NCBI RefSeq assembly: GCF_000526915.1
Contig: NZ_JAGZ01000003.1
Span: 248,001 to 312,000, forward strand
Length of the DNA: 64,000 nt
Direction of reading: 5' to 3'
Origin: Mycobacterium genavense ATCC 51234
GTDB lineage: Bacteria > Actinomycetota > Actinomycetes > Mycobacteriales > Mycobacteriaceae
The stretch's first letter is position 1. Each line of letters begins with the position of its first letter. A program made the position numbers and the translations under genes. This document shows, piece by piece, positions 19,391 to 30,251 of the stretch. Below the pieces are notes generated by a model. The model made no database searches, was not told the DNA's origin, and saw nothing but the letters and a program-made list of their open reading frames with translations.

Positions 19391-22182
19391 CAGGCGCGCT
19401 CCTTCTCGACCAGCTCGAAGGACTCGATGATGTCGCCTTCCTTGATGTCGGAATAGGTCAGCGTCATACCGCATTCGAAGCCGTCGCGAACCTCGGTCAC
19501 GTCGTCCTTCTCCCGGCGCAGCGAGGAGATCGTCAGGTTATCGGCGACCACGATGTTGTCGCGCAGCAACCGCGCCTTGGCGTTGCGGCGCACGACACCG
19601 GAGGTGACCAGGCAACCGGCGATGACACCGACCTTCGAGGACCGGAAGATCGCCCGGATCTCGGCGCGGCCCAGCTGGTTCTCCTCGTAGATCGGCTTGA
19701 GCATGCCGCGCAGGGCCTTCTCGATCTCGTCGATGGCCTGGTAGATCACCGAGTAGTACCGGATGTCCACGCCCTCGCGGTTGGCCAGCTCGGTCGCCTT
19801 GCCCTCGGCGCGCACGTTGAAGCCGATGATCACCGCGTTCGAGGCCGACGCCAGGTTGACGTTGGTCTCGGTGATGCCACCGACGCCGCGGTCGATGACG
19901 CGCAGCTCCACCTCGTCGTCGATCTCGATTCCCATCAGGGCCTCTTCCAGCGCCTCGACGGTACCGGCGTTGTCGCCCTTGAGGATCAGGTTCAGCTGGC
20001 TGGTTTCCTTCAGCGCGGCGTCCAGGTCGTCCAGGCTGATCCGCTTGCGCGAGCGGGCCGCCAGCGCGTTGCGCTTGCGGGCGCTGCGCCGGTCGGCGAT
20101 CTGGCGGGCGATGCGGTCCTCGTCGACGACCAGCAGGTTGTCCCCGGCGCCGGGCACCGACGTGAACCCGATGACCTGCACCGGCCGCGACGGCAACGCC
20201 TCGTGGACGTCCTCGCCGTGCTCGTCGACCATCCGCCGGACCCGGCCGTAGGCGTCGCCGGCGACGATCGAGTCGCCGACCCGCAGCGTGCCGCGCTGGA
20301 TCAGCACGGTGGCCACCGGTCCGCGACCGCGGTCCAGGTGCGCCTCGATCGCCACACCCTGGGCCTCCATGTCGGGGTTGGCGCGCAGGTCCAGCGCCGC
20401 GTCGGCGGTCAGCAGCACCGCTTCTTCCAGCGCGTCGATGTTGGTGCCCTGCTTGGCAGAGATGTCGACGAACATCGTGTCGCCACCGAAATCCTCTGCC
20501 ACCAAACCGTATTCGGTGAGCTGGCCGCGGATCTTGACCGGGTCGGCACCTTCCTTGTCAATCTTGTTGACCGCCACCACAATCGGCACGTCGGCCGCCT
20601 GCGCGTGGTTGATCGCCTCCACCGTCTGCGGCATCACGCCGTCGTCGGCGGCGACCACCAGGATCGCGATGTCGGTGGCCTTGGCACCGCGGGCACGCAT
20701 GGCGGTGAACGCCTCGTGACCCGGGGTGTCGATGAAGGTGATCAGCCGCTCGGTGCCCTCGAAGTCGACGGCCACCTGGTAGGCACCGATGTGCTGGGTG
20801 ATGCCACCCGCCTCGCCCTCGCGGACGCTGGCGTTTCGGATGGTGTCCAGCAGTCGGGTTTTACCGTGGTCGACGTGACCCATCACGGTCACCACCGGTG
20901 GACGGGTCTGCAGGTCTTCCTCGCCGCCCTCGTCCTCGCCGTAGGTGAGGTCGAACGACTCCAGCAGCTCACGGTCCTCGTCCTCGGGGCTGACGACCTG
21001 GACGACGTAGTTCATCTCGCTGCCCAGCAGCTCGAGCGTCTCGTCGCCGACCGATTGGGTCGCGGTGACCATTTCGCCGAGGTTGAACAGCGCCTGCACC
21101 AGCGAGGCCGGGTTGGCGTTGATCTTGTCCGCGAAGTCGGAGAGCGACGCGCCGCGGGCCAGCCGGATGGTCTCGCCGTTGCCGTGCGGCAACCGCACGC
21201 CACCGACGACCGGCGCCTGCATGTTCTCGTATTCGGCGCGTTTGGCCCGCTTGGACTTGCGACCGCGCCGGGGCGCGCCGCCGGGACGACCGAACGCTCC
21301 CGCGGCGCCACCGCGCTGGCCGGGACGACCACCGCCACCACCGCCGCCCGGACGGCCGTGGAAGCCACCGCCACCGCCGGGCGCGGCACCGACGCCGCCT
21401 CCGCCGCCGCGGTAGTTACCACCACCGCCGTCGCGCCCGCCACCGGGACCACCGGGCCGGCCACCGCCGGGACGGGGTCCGCCGGAGCGGGCCGGACCAC
21501 GGAAGCCGCCGGCGCCACCGCCGGGACGCGGCGGCATGCTGCCGGGCGACGCCCCACCGGGCCGCGGCGCGCCGGGCCGGGGCGCCCCCAGGCGCGGTGC
21601 CTGCGGACGCGGAATGGGCCGGTCGACGGGCTGCGCCGACGAGAACGGGTTGTTGCCGACGCGCGGGGTGCGCGTGGCCGGCTTCGGCATCGGGCCGGGC
21701 CGCGGGCCGGGTGTCGCACCCGGCGACGGAAGCTGCTGACCGGGTGCCGGCGTTCTCGGCTGACCGGGCGCCGGCGCCGAGGAACGCGCGGGCGACGGCG
21801 CGGGCCGGCCGGGCGCGGGCGTCGGCGCCACGGGCGTTTCGGTCCGCGCCGCCGGGGCGGGCTTGGCCGCGGGGGCGGCCGGTGTCCCGGTCTCGGCGGG
21901 CTTCGCGGGCCCGGCGGCGGTCGCACCGTTGCCGGAGGGCTTCTGAATCGCCTTGTCCAACGCCTTGTCGAGCGAGCGGTCCGGGGTCTTCGGCGCGCTC
22001 TTGGCCGCGGCCGCGGGCTTGCTGCCGCCGAACGACTCGCGCAGCCGGCGGGCGACCGGCGCTTCTACGGTCGACGAGGCGGATTTGACGAATTCGCCCT
22101 GTTCATTCAGCCGGGCGACAACTTCCTTGCTGGTGACACCGAGTTCCTTGGCCAACTCGTGTACGCGGGCCTTACCTGCCAC
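19390..22182 (-). CDS. infB: Translation initiation factor IF-2
   Basis: 930 residues from a GTG at 22182. The N-terminus is a short IF2_N helix domain ([16 protein letters not shown]), then a long Ala/Pro/Gly/Arg low-complexity region (about 55-310) with many PGAPRPG and GGGRPGG repeats. The G domain follows with [20 protein letters not shown] and NKIDKEGAD, then domains II-IV ending in [20 protein letters not shown]. It places fMet-tRNA on the 30S subunit and promotes subunit joining. The gene sits between ylxR and rbfA. Confidence 0.97.
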
Positions 22183-22245
22183 TACATCTCCTGTCTATGA
22201 GGCGACAGTCGTGGGCCGCGCCTCGGGTTTAGCTATGACGCATGG

Positions 22246-22608
22246 TCATCGGGACTTCACGGTGTGCTCATGTTCTTCGCTACCTGTTCTGTTGCCGGGC
22301 GAGTCGAGCACCCGTAGGTACTCCACCAGCGCGGATGTGTCCGGTGGACGATCGATGCGCAACGCTTTGGTGAAAGCCCGCCGCCGAATCGCCTCGTGTG
22401 CGCACCGCGGTACGGGATGCAGCCACGCACCCCGCCCCGGCAGGCGAGCCGCAGTGTCAACGATCACGGCGTATTCACCGTTCCCGCTCGACACCGCCAC
22501 CACGCGGAGCAATTGGACTGCCAGCTCTCGCTTCCGGCACCCGACACACGTCCGCACGGGTCCGCCCGTGTGTGTGCGCGCCGAGGCCGAACGCTCGCGC
22601 TGGATCAC
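22246..22608 (-). CDS. ylxR: YlxR family RNA-binding protein (Rv2840c-like)
   Basis: 120 residues from a GTG at 22608. The core RTCVGCRKRELAVQLLRVV, then LPGRGAWLHP and CAHEAIRRRAF, is the YlxR/DUF448 signature with its two CxxC-like cysteines. It lies between nusA and infB, the conserved place of this family. YlxR proteins have been linked to RNase P RNA and to nucleoid-type regulation; its role in mycobacteria is not settled. The C-terminal 20 residues are polar and variable. Confidence 0.88.
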   Translation of the reverse strand: MIQRERSASARTHTGGPVRTCVGCRKRELAVQLLRVVAVSSGNGEYAVIVDTAARLPGRGAWLHPVPRCAHEAIRRRAFTKALRIDRPPDTSALVEYLRVLDSPGNRTGSEEHEHTVKSR

Positions 22609-22680
22609 GGCTCAGTCTAGCGTCACGGAACCGATGGTCAGAACCACCCGCAACCGCACCATAACCTGCGTACCGGATCG

Positions 22681-23736
22681 CTAGTGATCGTGGGCCATTG
22701 GGTGGCTGGTGCCGTGTTCCGGCTGGTCGTCCGAGTGTGCAGGGGAACCGGCGGGCGAATCGCCGCGAATGTCGATGCGCCACCCGGTCAGCCGGGCGGC
22801 CAGCCGCGCGTTCTGCCCCTCCTTGCCGATGGCCAGGGATAGCTGGAAGTCAGGCACCACCACGCGGGCGGCGCGGGCCGTCTGGTCGATCACCGACACC
22901 GAGACCACCTTCGCCGGCGACAAGGCGTTGGCGACGAAACGCGCCGGGTCCTCGTCGAAGTCGATGATGTCGATCTTCTCGCCGGACAGCTCGCTCATCA
23001 CGTTGCGCACCCGCTGACCCATCGGACCGATGCAGGCACCCTTGGCGTTCAGGCCCGGCACCCGGGACACGACCGCGATCTTGGAGCGGTGACCCGCCTC
23101 GCGCGCGACGGCCACGATCTCCACCGACCCGTCGGCGATCTCGGGGACTTCCAGCGAGAACAACTTGCGGACCAGGTTGGGGTGGGTGCGCGACAACGTG
23201 ATCAGCGGCTCACGCGAGCCCCGCGTCACGCCGACCACGTAGCAGCGCACCCGGTTGCCGTGCTCGTAGCTCTCGCCGGGAACCTGTTCGGCCGCGGGGA
23301 TGACGCCCTCGGACACCTTGGTCTCCGAGCCCATCCGCACGACGACCAAACCTCGGGCGTTGGCGCGGCTGTCGCGCTGGATCACGCCGGCGACGATTTC
23401 GCCCTCGCGAGTGGAGAACTCGCCGTAGGTGCGCTCGTTCTCCGCATCCCGGAACCGCTGCAGCATCACCTGTCGTGCGGTGGTCGCCGCGATGCGGCCG
23501 AAACCCTCAGGGGTGTCGTCCCACTCGCTGACGACGTTGCCGTCCTCATCGACCTCGCGGGCGATCACCTTCACCACACCGGTCTTGCGGTCGATCTCGA
23601 TCCGCGCGTCGTTCTGGTGGCCCTGGGTGTGCCGGTAGGCGGTCAGCAACGCCGACTTGATCGTCTCGAGCAACTCGTTGACCGAGATACCCCGGTCCAC
23701 CTCGATCGCGTGCAACGCGGCCATGTCGATGTTCAT
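22681..23736 (-). CDS. nusA: Transcription termination/antitermination factor NusA
   Basis: 351 residues. The N-terminal RNAP-binding domain begins [31 protein letters not shown]. An S1 domain (about 130-205) and two KH domains follow, with [29 protein letters not shown] and [21 protein letters not shown]. The length and the absence of acidic repeats are typical of mycobacterial NusA. It binds RNA polymerase and rRNA leader RNA. A MIRU-type repeat separates it from rimP and supplies its ribosome-binding sequence (GAGAAGGAG). Confidence 0.96.
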   Translation of the reverse strand: MNIDMAALHAIEVDRGISVNELLETIKSALLTAYRHTQGHQNDARIEIDRKTGVVKVIAREVDEDGNVVSEWDDTPEGFGRIAATTARQVMLQRFRDAENERTYGEFSTREGEIVAGVIQRDSRANARGLVVVRMGSETKVSEGVIPAAEQVPGESYEHGNRVRCYVVGVTRGSREPLITLSRTHPNLVRKLFSLEVPEIADGSVEIVAVAREAGHRSKIAVVSRVPGLNAKGACIGPMGQRVRNVMSELSGEKIDIIDFDEDPARFVANALSPAKVVSVSVIDQTARAARVVVPDFQLSLAIGKEGQNARLAARLTGWRIDIRGDSPAGSPAHSDDQPEHGTSHPMAHDH

Positions 23737-23789
23737 CAGCGCCGCTCCTTCTCATCGCTACGCTCTGCATCGTCGCCGGCGCGGTTCAT
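23736..23789 (-). repeat. MIRU-type intercistronic repeat with overlapping 17-codon ORF (rimP-nusA)
   Basis: The spacer between the rimP stop and the nusA start carries a small ORF on the minus strand. Its ATG (23789) overlaps the rimP TGA and its TGA (23736-23738) overlaps the nusA ATG (TGATG). It reads [17 protein letters not shown]. This is the organisation and sequence style of mycobacterial interspersed repetitive units, with the GGAGCGGCGC core. The same core recurs at 34616-34720 and 59393-59444. Confidence 0.75.
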
Positions 23790-24313
23790 GCCTCGGCCTC
23801 CGTTCTGTCCCCCACGCCCGCCAAATCCAGCTCGGCTGCCGATGGCGACGAAAACTCAACCTGGACAACAGCTTTCGCGATCTCGGCGAGCGGTATCTCG
23901 CGCACCGCCCAGTCGCGGCCGGCGCGGACCACCAGCGCTACCGCGCCGGCACGGGTCTGACCCACCCGACCGGTCAACCGCGATCCGTCCGTCAACGCCA
24001 GCTCGACCTTGCGGCCACGGGCGCGGCGGAAGTGTTTCTCGTCGGTGAGCGGACGGTCCACGCCGGGCGAGGAGACCTCGAGAACATAGCTGTCGGCAAT
24101 GCTGTCCAGGCCATCCAACAAAGCGGACGCCGAACGTGACAGCGTCGCCACGGTGTCCAGATCCAAGGCGGTGTCGCCATCGGCGATCACGGTGATTCGC
24201 GGCGGGCGCACCCGGGAATCGATGACCACGTCTTCGATCTCATAGCCGGCGCGCGCGAACTCTCCCCCGAGTAGCTCGATCACCTGCGTCTGCGACGGTA
24301 GCCCGGTGGTCAC
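23786..24313 (-). CDS. rimP: Ribosome maturation factor RimP
   Basis: 175 residues from a GTG at 24313. It has an alpha/beta N-terminal domain ([18 protein letters not shown]) and the family motif [30 protein letters not shown], then a C-terminal SH3-like beta domain. RimP aids early 30S assembly at the S19/S12 region. It is the first gene of the rimP-nusA-ylxR-infB-rbfA-cnpB operon, and the MIRU repeat begins at its stop codon. It is divergent from the Rv2843-like lipoprotein gene. Confidence 0.93.
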   Translation of the reverse strand: MTTGLPSQTQVIELLGGEFARAGYEIEDVVIDSRVRPPRITVIADGDTALDLDTVATLSRSASALLDGLDSIADSYVLEVSSPGVDRPLTDEKHFRRARGRKVELALTDGSRLTGRVGQTRAGAVALVVRAGRDWAVREIPLAEIAKAVVQVEFSSPSAAELDLAGVGDRTEAEA

Positions 24314-24516
24314 GGCGAGCTCCTAATCTTGAGTTGTCCGGTCATCTGGCTGATGTCGCCGCCCCTCGGACTTCGGGCGGCTTCCGGCGTCCCGGTGGAA
24401 CGGGTTCACGTTCCGCGAGAACCGGCTACCAACGATACGCCAGGAATCGCGTTTGACGAGGTGATCGCGCAGCCCAAGGTCCTCCGCGACATGACCGGCT
24501 CGCGGCCAATGGCAGG

Positions 24517-25056
24517 ATGTTGAGCGTGCCTAGCGCTGCAGGAGTCACCAATCGGCGGGGTGTGCTCGCCGGGGGTGCCGCGCTTGCCGCGCTCGGAATG
24601 GTCGCCGCCGCCTGTGGCGAGCCCCCGCCGAAACCCCCTGCCGTCGAACAACTGTTGGGTCCGTTGGACCAGGCCAGGCACGACAGCGCGCTCGCCGGTG
24701 CGGCCGCCGCCGCCGTCGGCGTCGCACCGCAGATCGCCGCGGCGCTGTCGGTGGTCGCCAACCAACGCGCCGCCCATGCCCGCGCGCTGTCCACCGAGAT
24801 CGCCCGGGCGGCCGGCAAGCTGACCGCCTCATCGAGCGAGACGACGAGTTCCAGCCCGACGGCCGCGCCGGCCGGGCCACCGCCGCCGCCACCGGCGGTG
24901 TCCGACGTGATCAACGCACTGAAGACCTCAGCCGACAACGCGGCCCGCCTGGTGGCCGGCGAGTCGGGCTATCGGGCGGGGCTGCTGGCGTCGATCGCCG
25001 CGTCTTGCACGGCGTCGTACCAGGTTGCCCTGGTCCCCGGGGGGCCGTCGATATGA
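24517..25056 (+). CDS. Putative Tat-type lipoprotein (Rv2843-like)
   Basis: 179 residues. The N-terminus has a twin Arg (TNRRGVLAGG, residues 11-20), a hydrophobic run and a lipobox with Cys33 (MVAAACGEP), so an exported lipoprotein is expected. The mature part is Ala-rich, with helices such as IAAALSVVANQRAAHARALSTEIARAAGKL and a Pro-rich linker (APAGPPPPPPAV). Its stop overlaps the start of the DUF4439 gene (ATGA). The R/H-rich helix suggests a ferritin-like relative of its partner. The function is unknown. Confidence 0.75.
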   Translation: MLSVPSAAGVTNRRGVLAGGAALAALGMVAAACGEPPPKPPAVEQLLGPLDQARHDSALAGAAAAAVGVAPQIAAALSVVANQRAAHARALSTEIARAAGKLTASSSETTSSSPTAAPAGPPPPPPAVSDVINALKTSADNAARLVAGESGYRAGLLASIAASCTASYQVALVPGGPSI

Positions 25057-25499
25057 CCTCGGGCAAAGACGCCGACAACGCGGCGCTGTGCGATGCGCTG
25101 GCCGTCGAGCACTCGACGATCTACGGCTACGGCATCGTGTCCGCGTTGTCGCCGCCCAGCGTCAACAACCTGGTGTTGGAGGCGCTGCTGCAGCACCGCC
25201 AACGGCGCGACGACGTGATCGCCATGCTGGCCGCGCGCAAGGTCACCCCGCCGCCCGCCGCCGCCGGGTATCAGTTGCCCCTGCTGGTGGCCAGCCCGGC
25301 CGATGCGGCCCGCCTGGCGGTACGGATGGAAGGCGACGGCGCGACCGCGTGGCGCGCGGTCACCGAGCACGCCGAAACCGCCGACGACCGGGCATTCGCC
25401 GCCACGGCGCTGACGCAGAGCACGGTGATGGGCGCCCGGTGGAGCCGCATCCTGGGCGCGTGGCCGATCACCAGCAGTTTCCCGGGCGGCAACGAGTAG
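25053..25499 (+). CDS. DUF4439 ferritin-like domain protein (Rv2844-like)
   Basis: 148 residues from the ATG at 25053. It begins after CDALAVEHSTIYGYGIVSAL, an E-x-x-x-x-x-Y pattern of the DUF4439 ferritin-like family, with HRQRRDDVIAMLAARKVTPPPAAAGYQLP and RAVTEHAETADDRAF as further helices. No signal peptide is seen. It is coupled to the lipoprotein upstream by a 4-bp overlap, so the two probably form one complex. Metal binding is not established. Confidence 0.8.
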   Translation: MTSGKDADNAALCDALAVEHSTIYGYGIVSALSPPSVNNLVLEALLQHRQRRDDVIAMLAARKVTPPPAAAGYQLPLLVASPADAARLAVRMEGDGATAWRAVTEHAETADDRAFAATALTQSTVMGARWSRILGAWPITSSFPGGNE

Positions 25500-25505
25500 T
25501 CCCGG

Positions 25506-27254
25506 CTACCCCGTCAGCGCCGCCACGATGTCGGTGGCCAGCGAAACCCCGGTCGCCAACTCGCGGGTCTGCCCGCCGAAGCGGTCGCGCAGCTCCACAA
25601 CGCCGTCGGCCCAGCCCCGCCCGACCACCACGATCCAGGGCATCCCGAGCAGCTCGGCGTCCTTGAACTTGACCCCGGGCGAGGCGCTCCGGTCATCGAG
25701 CAGCACCTCGAGACCCAACCGATCCAGATCCGCGGCCAGCGCAATGGCGCCGTCGCGTGCCCCGGCGTCCTTGTTGGCGATGACCAGGTGCACGTCGAAC
25801 GGCGCGATCGATGCGGGCCAGCGCAGACCCAGCTCGTCATGATGTTGCTCGGCGACAACGGCGACCAGCCGCGACACCCCGATGCCGTAGGAGCCCATCG
25901 TCAGCCGCACCGGCTTGCCGTCCTCGCCGAGCACGTCGACGGCGAACGCGTCGGTGTACTTGCGGCCCAGCTGGAAGATGTGCCCGATCTCGATGCCGCG
26001 CGCCATGACCAGCGGGCCGGCCCCGTCCGGGGACGGGTCGCCCTCGCGCACCTCGGCGGCCTCGATGGTGCCGTCGGCGGTGAAATCGCGTCCGGCCACC
26101 AGCCCCACCACGTGGCGGCCCGGCTCGTCGGCGCCGGTGATCCAGCTGGTGCCGTCCACCACGCGCGGATCGACGAGATAACGAACCTCGTTGTCCCGCA
26201 AGGCCTTCGGACCGATATAACCCTTGACCAGGAAGGGGTATTTGGCGAAGTCGGTGTCGCTCAGCAGCTCGTATTCGGCCGGCTCCAGCGCGGCGCTCAG
26301 CCGTTTGTCGTCGACCTCGCGATCGCCGGGCACCCCGATGCCCAGCAGCTCCCACTCCCCGCCGGGTTGACGGACCTTGACCATGACGTTCTTCAGGGTG
26401 TCCGCCGCGGTGACGGTGCGGCCGAGACCGGCGCCGTTGGCCCACTGTACCAGCGTCGCGATGGTCGGCGTGTCACCGGTGTCGTGCACTACCGCGTCGG
26501 GCAGCCCCTCGATCGGCTGGGCCTCGGGCGCCGCGGTGACGACCGCCTCGACGTTGGCCGCGTATCCGGATTCCACGCACCGGACGAAGGTGTCCTCGCC
26601 GATCGGGCTCTCGGCCAGGAACTCCTCGGATGCGCTGCCGCCCATCGCGCCCGACACCGCCGAGACGATGACGTAGCGAACCCGCAGCCGGTCGAAGATG
26701 CGCTGGTAGGCCTCGCGGTGCACGTGGTAGGCGGACTTGAGCCCGGCCGCGTCGATGTCGAAGGAGTAGGAGTCTTTCATCACGAATTCCCGGGCCCGCA
26801 GGATGCCGGCCCGCGGCCGCGCCTCGTCGCGGTACTTGATCTGAATCTGGTACAGCGTCAGCGGGAAATCCTTGTAGGAGCTGTACTCGCCCTTGACGCC
26901 CAGGGTGAAGAACTCCTCGTGGGTGGGCGCCAGCATGTAGTCGTTGCCGCGGCGGTCCTTGACCCGGAACACCCCGTCGCCGTATTCCGTCCAGCGGTTC
27001 GTCGTCTCGTACGGCCCGCGCGGCAGCAGGCCGGGGAACAGAATCTCTTGCCCGCCAATCGCGTTCATCTCCTCACGGACGACGCGTTCGATATTGCGCA
27101 GCACCCGCAGCCCCAGCGGCAGCCAGCTGTACAGCCCGGGAGCGACCTGCCGGATGTATCCGGCTCGCGCCAGCAGTTTGTGGCTGGGCACTTCGGCGTC
27201 GGCGGGGTCGTCGCGCAGGGTGCGCAGGAACAGCTCGGACATCCGGGTGATCAC
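25506..27254 (-). CDS. proS: Prolyl-tRNA synthetase
   Basis: 582 residues from the GTG at 27254, the same length as M. tuberculosis ProS. Class II motifs are present: motif 1 near [21 protein letters not shown], motif 2 in [24 protein letters not shown], and motif 3 in [20 protein letters not shown]. Between them lies the bacterial INS editing domain (about 225-400) and after them the anticodon-binding domain ([12 protein letters not shown]). It charges tRNA-Pro. It is convergent with the DUF4439 gene and 6 bp from its stop. Confidence 0.97.
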   Translation of the reverse strand: MITRMSELFLRTLRDDPADAEVPSHKLLARAGYIRQVAPGLYSWLPLGLRVLRNIERVVREEMNAIGGQEILFPGLLPRGPYETTNRWTEYGDGVFRVKDRRGNDYMLAPTHEEFFTLGVKGEYSSYKDFPLTLYQIQIKYRDEARPRAGILRAREFVMKDSYSFDIDAAGLKSAYHVHREAYQRIFDRLRVRYVIVSAVSGAMGGSASEEFLAESPIGEDTFVRCVESGYAANVEAVVTAAPEAQPIEGLPDAVVHDTGDTPTIATLVQWANGAGLGRTVTAADTLKNVMVKVRQPGGEWELLGIGVPGDREVDDKRLSAALEPAEYELLSDTDFAKYPFLVKGYIGPKALRDNEVRYLVDPRVVDGTSWITGADEPGRHVVGLVAGRDFTADGTIEAAEVREGDPSPDGAGPLVMARGIEIGHIFQLGRKYTDAFAVDVLGEDGKPVRLTMGSYGIGVSRLVAVVAEQHHDELGLRWPASIAPFDVHLVIANKDAGARDGAIALAADLDRLGLEVLLDDRSASPGVKFKDAELLGMPWIVVVGRGWADGVVELRDRFGGQTRELATGVSLATDIVAALTG

Positions 27255-27353
27255 AGCGGGCCAGCCTAGCGTGGTCGACGGCCCGGGCATCGAGCCGGTA
27301 ATTCTGCAGAACAAGTACGAGTGGGGGCCCGCAGTTTTCAGGCTCGCCGCTGG

Positions 27354-28970
27354 TTACAGCTCGCCGGCGTCGATGGCTTCCTTGACCTCTTGCGCGTGCG
27401 CGACCTGTTCCGGGGTGTACCCGATGAACAGGGCGGCCAGGCCGACGATGACGGCGGTGCCGGCCACCCACAGCAGCCCGTAGGTGTAGCCGTGGTCTAG
27501 CGCCCGCAATTGGGCGTCGTTCATGATCTTCACCGGGCCGGTGGTGCCGCCCAGATACAGGGTCCGCGAGGTGATGACGGCCTGGATGACAGCCAGCACC
27601 AGCGGCCCGCCCAGGCTCTGCAGCATCAAAGTCATCGCCGACACCGGGCCGATCTGGTCGAAACCGACACCCGCGATCGCGGCGAGCGTCAGCGGAACGA
27701 CGACCATGCCGATGCCGATGCCACCGACGACGATCGGCAGCACCAGGTTCGGGAAGTACGGCGCGCCGCGGTGCATGAACGCCCAGCCGTAGATCATGGC
27801 CAGCAGCAGCAGCCATCCGCCGCCGATGGTCAGCACCCGCGGCGAGAACCGCGACACCAGCTGCGAGGAGATGCCGAGGCCGATGCCCATCGCGATGACG
27901 AACGGGATGAATCCGACGCCGGCGCGCAGAGCGCTGTAGCCGAGGATGTCCTGGACGTACAGCCCGATGCAGACGGTCAGGCTGAACATCACGCCGCCGG
28001 CCAGCAGGATCGCGGTGAACGTGACCAGGCGGTTGCGGTCGCGGAACAAGCCGAACGGCACGACGGGGTTTTCGGCGGTGCGCTCCACGATGGCGAACGC
28101 GATGGCGGCGGCCACGGCCACCGCGCCGGAGCCGAGGGTGACCATCGACATCCAGCCCTTTTCCGGGCCCATCGAGAACGCGAACACGGCGGCCGTGCAC
28201 GCCAAGGTGGCGAGCATGGCCCCGGCGGCGTCGAGCTTCATCCGCTCGCGGTTGGTTTCCCGCAGTGCGGTGCGGGCCAGGTAGATCATCACCAGCCCGA
28301 TCGGCACGTTCACCAAAAACGCCAGCCGCCAGGACACCTCGGTCAGCGCCCCACCGACGACCAGGCCCGTCACCGAGCCGATCGCGGTCATGGCGGCGAA
28401 CACCGCGGTGGCCGCGTTGCGCGCCGGGCCCTTGGCGAACGTCGTGGCGACCAGGGCCAGACCGGTCGGCGACGCGATGGCCGAGCCGACCCCTTGCAGC
28501 AGCCGGGCGATGACCAGCGTCACCTCGTCCCAGGCCACCGCGCACAGCACCGAGGAGATGGTGAACAGCGTGACGCCGACGATGAAGGTCCGTTTGCGGC
28601 CGATGGTGTCGCCGAGCCGCCCGCCCAGCAGCATCAGCCCGCCGAAGGTCAGCACGTACGCGGTGATGACCCAGCTACGGCCGGCGTCGGACAGGCTCAG
28701 CTCGTTTTGAATCTTAGGAAGCGCGACGATCGCGACGGTGCTGTCCATCGTCGCCAGCAGCTGCATCCCGCCGATGGCGATCACGGCGGCGATGAAGCGG
28801 CGAGACGGCAGCCACGTCGGGTAATACTTGCTCGTGCGCGTGGCGGCGGTCTTCGAGGAGGTCCCAGCAGAGGTTTGCGACGGGCGCTCGGTGCGCTGGG
28901 GTGCCGGACGATCGGGGCGCGTGGCGGTCCAATTCTGGGCCGCGCGCTCGGTGTCGTTGAGGGCCGTCAT
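27354..28970 (-). CDS. efpA: MFS drug efflux transporter EfpA (QacA family)
   Basis: 538 residues. A 50-residue polar Thr/Arg-rich N-terminus precedes about 14 hydrophobic segments starting at FIAAVIAIGGMQLLATMDSTVAIVALP. The MFS motif GGRLGDTIGRKR and antiporter motif C (about GLVVGGALTEVSWRLAFLVNVPIG) are present. It exports drugs or lipids from the inner membrane; in M. tuberculosis efpA is essential-like and drug-inducible. It follows cysG on the same strand with 22 bp between. The start has TAAGG nearby as a ribosome site. Confidence 0.94.
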   Translation of the reverse strand: MTALNDTERAAQNWTATRPDRPAPQRTERPSQTSAGTSSKTAATRTSKYYPTWLPSRRFIAAVIAIGGMQLLATMDSTVAIVALPKIQNELSLSDAGRSWVITAYVLTFGGLMLLGGRLGDTIGRKRTFIVGVTLFTISSVLCAVAWDEVTLVIARLLQGVGSAIASPTGLALVATTFAKGPARNAATAVFAAMTAIGSVTGLVVGGALTEVSWRLAFLVNVPIGLVMIYLARTALRETNRERMKLDAAGAMLATLACTAAVFAFSMGPEKGWMSMVTLGSGAVAVAAAIAFAIVERTAENPVVPFGLFRDRNRLVTFTAILLAGGVMFSLTVCIGLYVQDILGYSALRAGVGFIPFVIAMGIGLGISSQLVSRFSPRVLTIGGGWLLLLAMIYGWAFMHRGAPYFPNLVLPIVVGGIGIGMVVVPLTLAAIAGVGFDQIGPVSAMTLMLQSLGGPLVLAVIQAVITSRTLYLGGTTGPVKIMNDAQLRALDHGYTYGLLWVAGTAVIVGLAALFIGYTPEQVAHAQEVKEAIDAGEL

Positions 28971-28992
28971 AACGGGTTACCTTACAGTAATC

Positions 28993-30219
28993 TTAAGAAT
29001 CGTTTAAACCCCGAACGTCACCCAGGCCTACTACGGGCCCGATCACGATGATCGCGGGAGGTCTGATCCCTTCCGCGCGGACCTTCCGCGGCGTGTCGGC
29101 CAGGGTGGCCCGCAACGTGTGCTGCGCCGGCGTCGTTCCATGCTGAACCACCAGAACCGGCGTATCCGCAGGTCGACCGCCCTGCATCAACGCGTCCACG
29201 AACAGTTCGATGCGTTCGACGGCCATCAGCAAAACAATCGTGCCGGACAACGCCGCCAATGCATTCCAATTCACTAACGATTCGGGATGCCCGGGCGCCA
29301 AATGGCCGCTGACCACCACGAACTCGTGATTTACCGCCCGGTGCGTGACCGGAACACCCGCCAGGGCAGGCACCGCTATGGCACTTGTCACACCGGGCAC
29401 CACGGTGACCGGAATGCCGGCGTCGGCGCACGCGATGACTTCCTCGTAGCCGCGGGCGAACACGAACGGGTCGCCCCCCTTGAGGCGGACCACGAAGCGT
29501 CCCGCCCGGGCCCGCTCGATCATGACGTCGTTGATCGCGTCCTGGGCCATGGCCCGGCCGTACGGGATCTTGGCGGCATCGATGACTTCGACATGCGGCG
29601 CCAGCTCGGCCAGCAATTCGGGCGGGGCCAGCCGGTCGGCGACGACGACGTCGGCTTGGGTGAGCAGCCGCCGACCGCGCACGGTGATCAGCTCGGGGTC
29701 ACCGGGGCCGCCGCCGATCAGCGCCACCCCGCCCCGCACGACGTCGGAACTCACCGGGCCCTCGGGGGTGATCAGGCCGCGTTGCAGCGCCTCGCGGATG
29801 GCCGACCGGATCGCCGCCGACCTGCGGTGCTCGCCGCCGGCCAGCACGCCCACCGACAGCCCGGCGTACTCGAACGACGCCGGGGTCACCGCGGTGCCCT
29901 CGATGGCGATGTCGGCGCGCACGCAGAAGATCTGGCGGCTGTCGGCCTCGGCGACGACGGCCTCGTTGACCGCGGCGTCGTTGGTGGCCGCGATCGCGTA
30001 CCAGGCCCTGTCCAAATCGCCGTCGCGGTATTCGCGCACCGTCAAGGTGATGCCGCTCATCGCCTCGACGGCCGGGGTGGCGCTGCGGGTAATCACGTGG
30101 ACGTCGGCGCCGCTGGAGATGAGCAGGGGTAGCCGGCGCTGGGCGACCGTGCCTCCGCCGACCACGACGACCCTTTTGCCGGTCAGCCGCAATCCAACGA
30201 GGTAGGGGCTCTCGGTCAC
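28993..30219 (-). CDS. cysG: Siroheme synthase (precorrin-2 dehydrogenase/uroporphyrinogen-III methyltransferase)
   Basis: 408 residues from a GTG at 30219. The N-terminal part (about 1-150) has the precorrin-2 dehydrogenase Rossmann motif VVVVGGGTVAQRRLPLLISSGADV. The C-terminal part (about 165-400) is a SUMT/cobA methyltransferase with LIGGGPGDPELITVRGRRLL, ADVVVADRLAPPELL and VVPGVTSAIAVPALAGVPVTHR. It makes precorrin-2 and siroheme precursors for nitrite/sulfite reductases and feeds the cobalamin branch. It follows cobB with a short gap that holds an inverted repeat. Confidence 0.93.
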   Translation of the reverse strand: MTESPYLVGLRLTGKRVVVVGGGTVAQRRLPLLISSGADVHVITRSATPAVEAMSGITLTVREYRDGDLDRAWYAIAATNDAAVNEAVVAEADSRQIFCVRADIAIEGTAVTPASFEYAGLSVGVLAGGEHRRSAAIRSAIREALQRGLITPEGPVSSDVVRGGVALIGGGPGDPELITVRGRRLLTQADVVVADRLAPPELLAELAPHVEVIDAAKIPYGRAMAQDAINDVMIERARAGRFVVRLKGGDPFVFARGYEEVIACADAGIPVTVVPGVTSAIAVPALAGVPVTHRAVNHEFVVVSGHLAPGHPESLVNWNALAALSGTIVLLMAVERIELFVDALMQGGRPADTPVLVVQHGTTPAQHTLRATLADTPRKVRAEGIRPPAIIVIGPVVGLGDVRGLNDS

Positions 30220-30251
30220 CCGGCAAGCCTAATAGCTGCCTCCTCCGACAC

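Noticed and set aside
20203..22200. Long plus-strand open frame antisense to infB
   Set aside because: The translation is compositionally biased (His/Val/Gly/Arg) with no motif, and infB fits the region perfectly.
23736..23789. MIRU small ORF annotated as a normal protein gene
   Set aside because: Listed as a repeat; there is no independent evidence that the 17-residue peptide is functional.
25788..27269. Plus-strand open frame antisense to proS
   Set aside because: Shadow of proS, which has the full class II motif set and the family length.
27510..29051. 513-codon plus-strand open frame antisense to efpA
   Set aside because: Shadow rich in His, Asp and Gln; EfpA on the other strand has 14 helices and MFS motifs.
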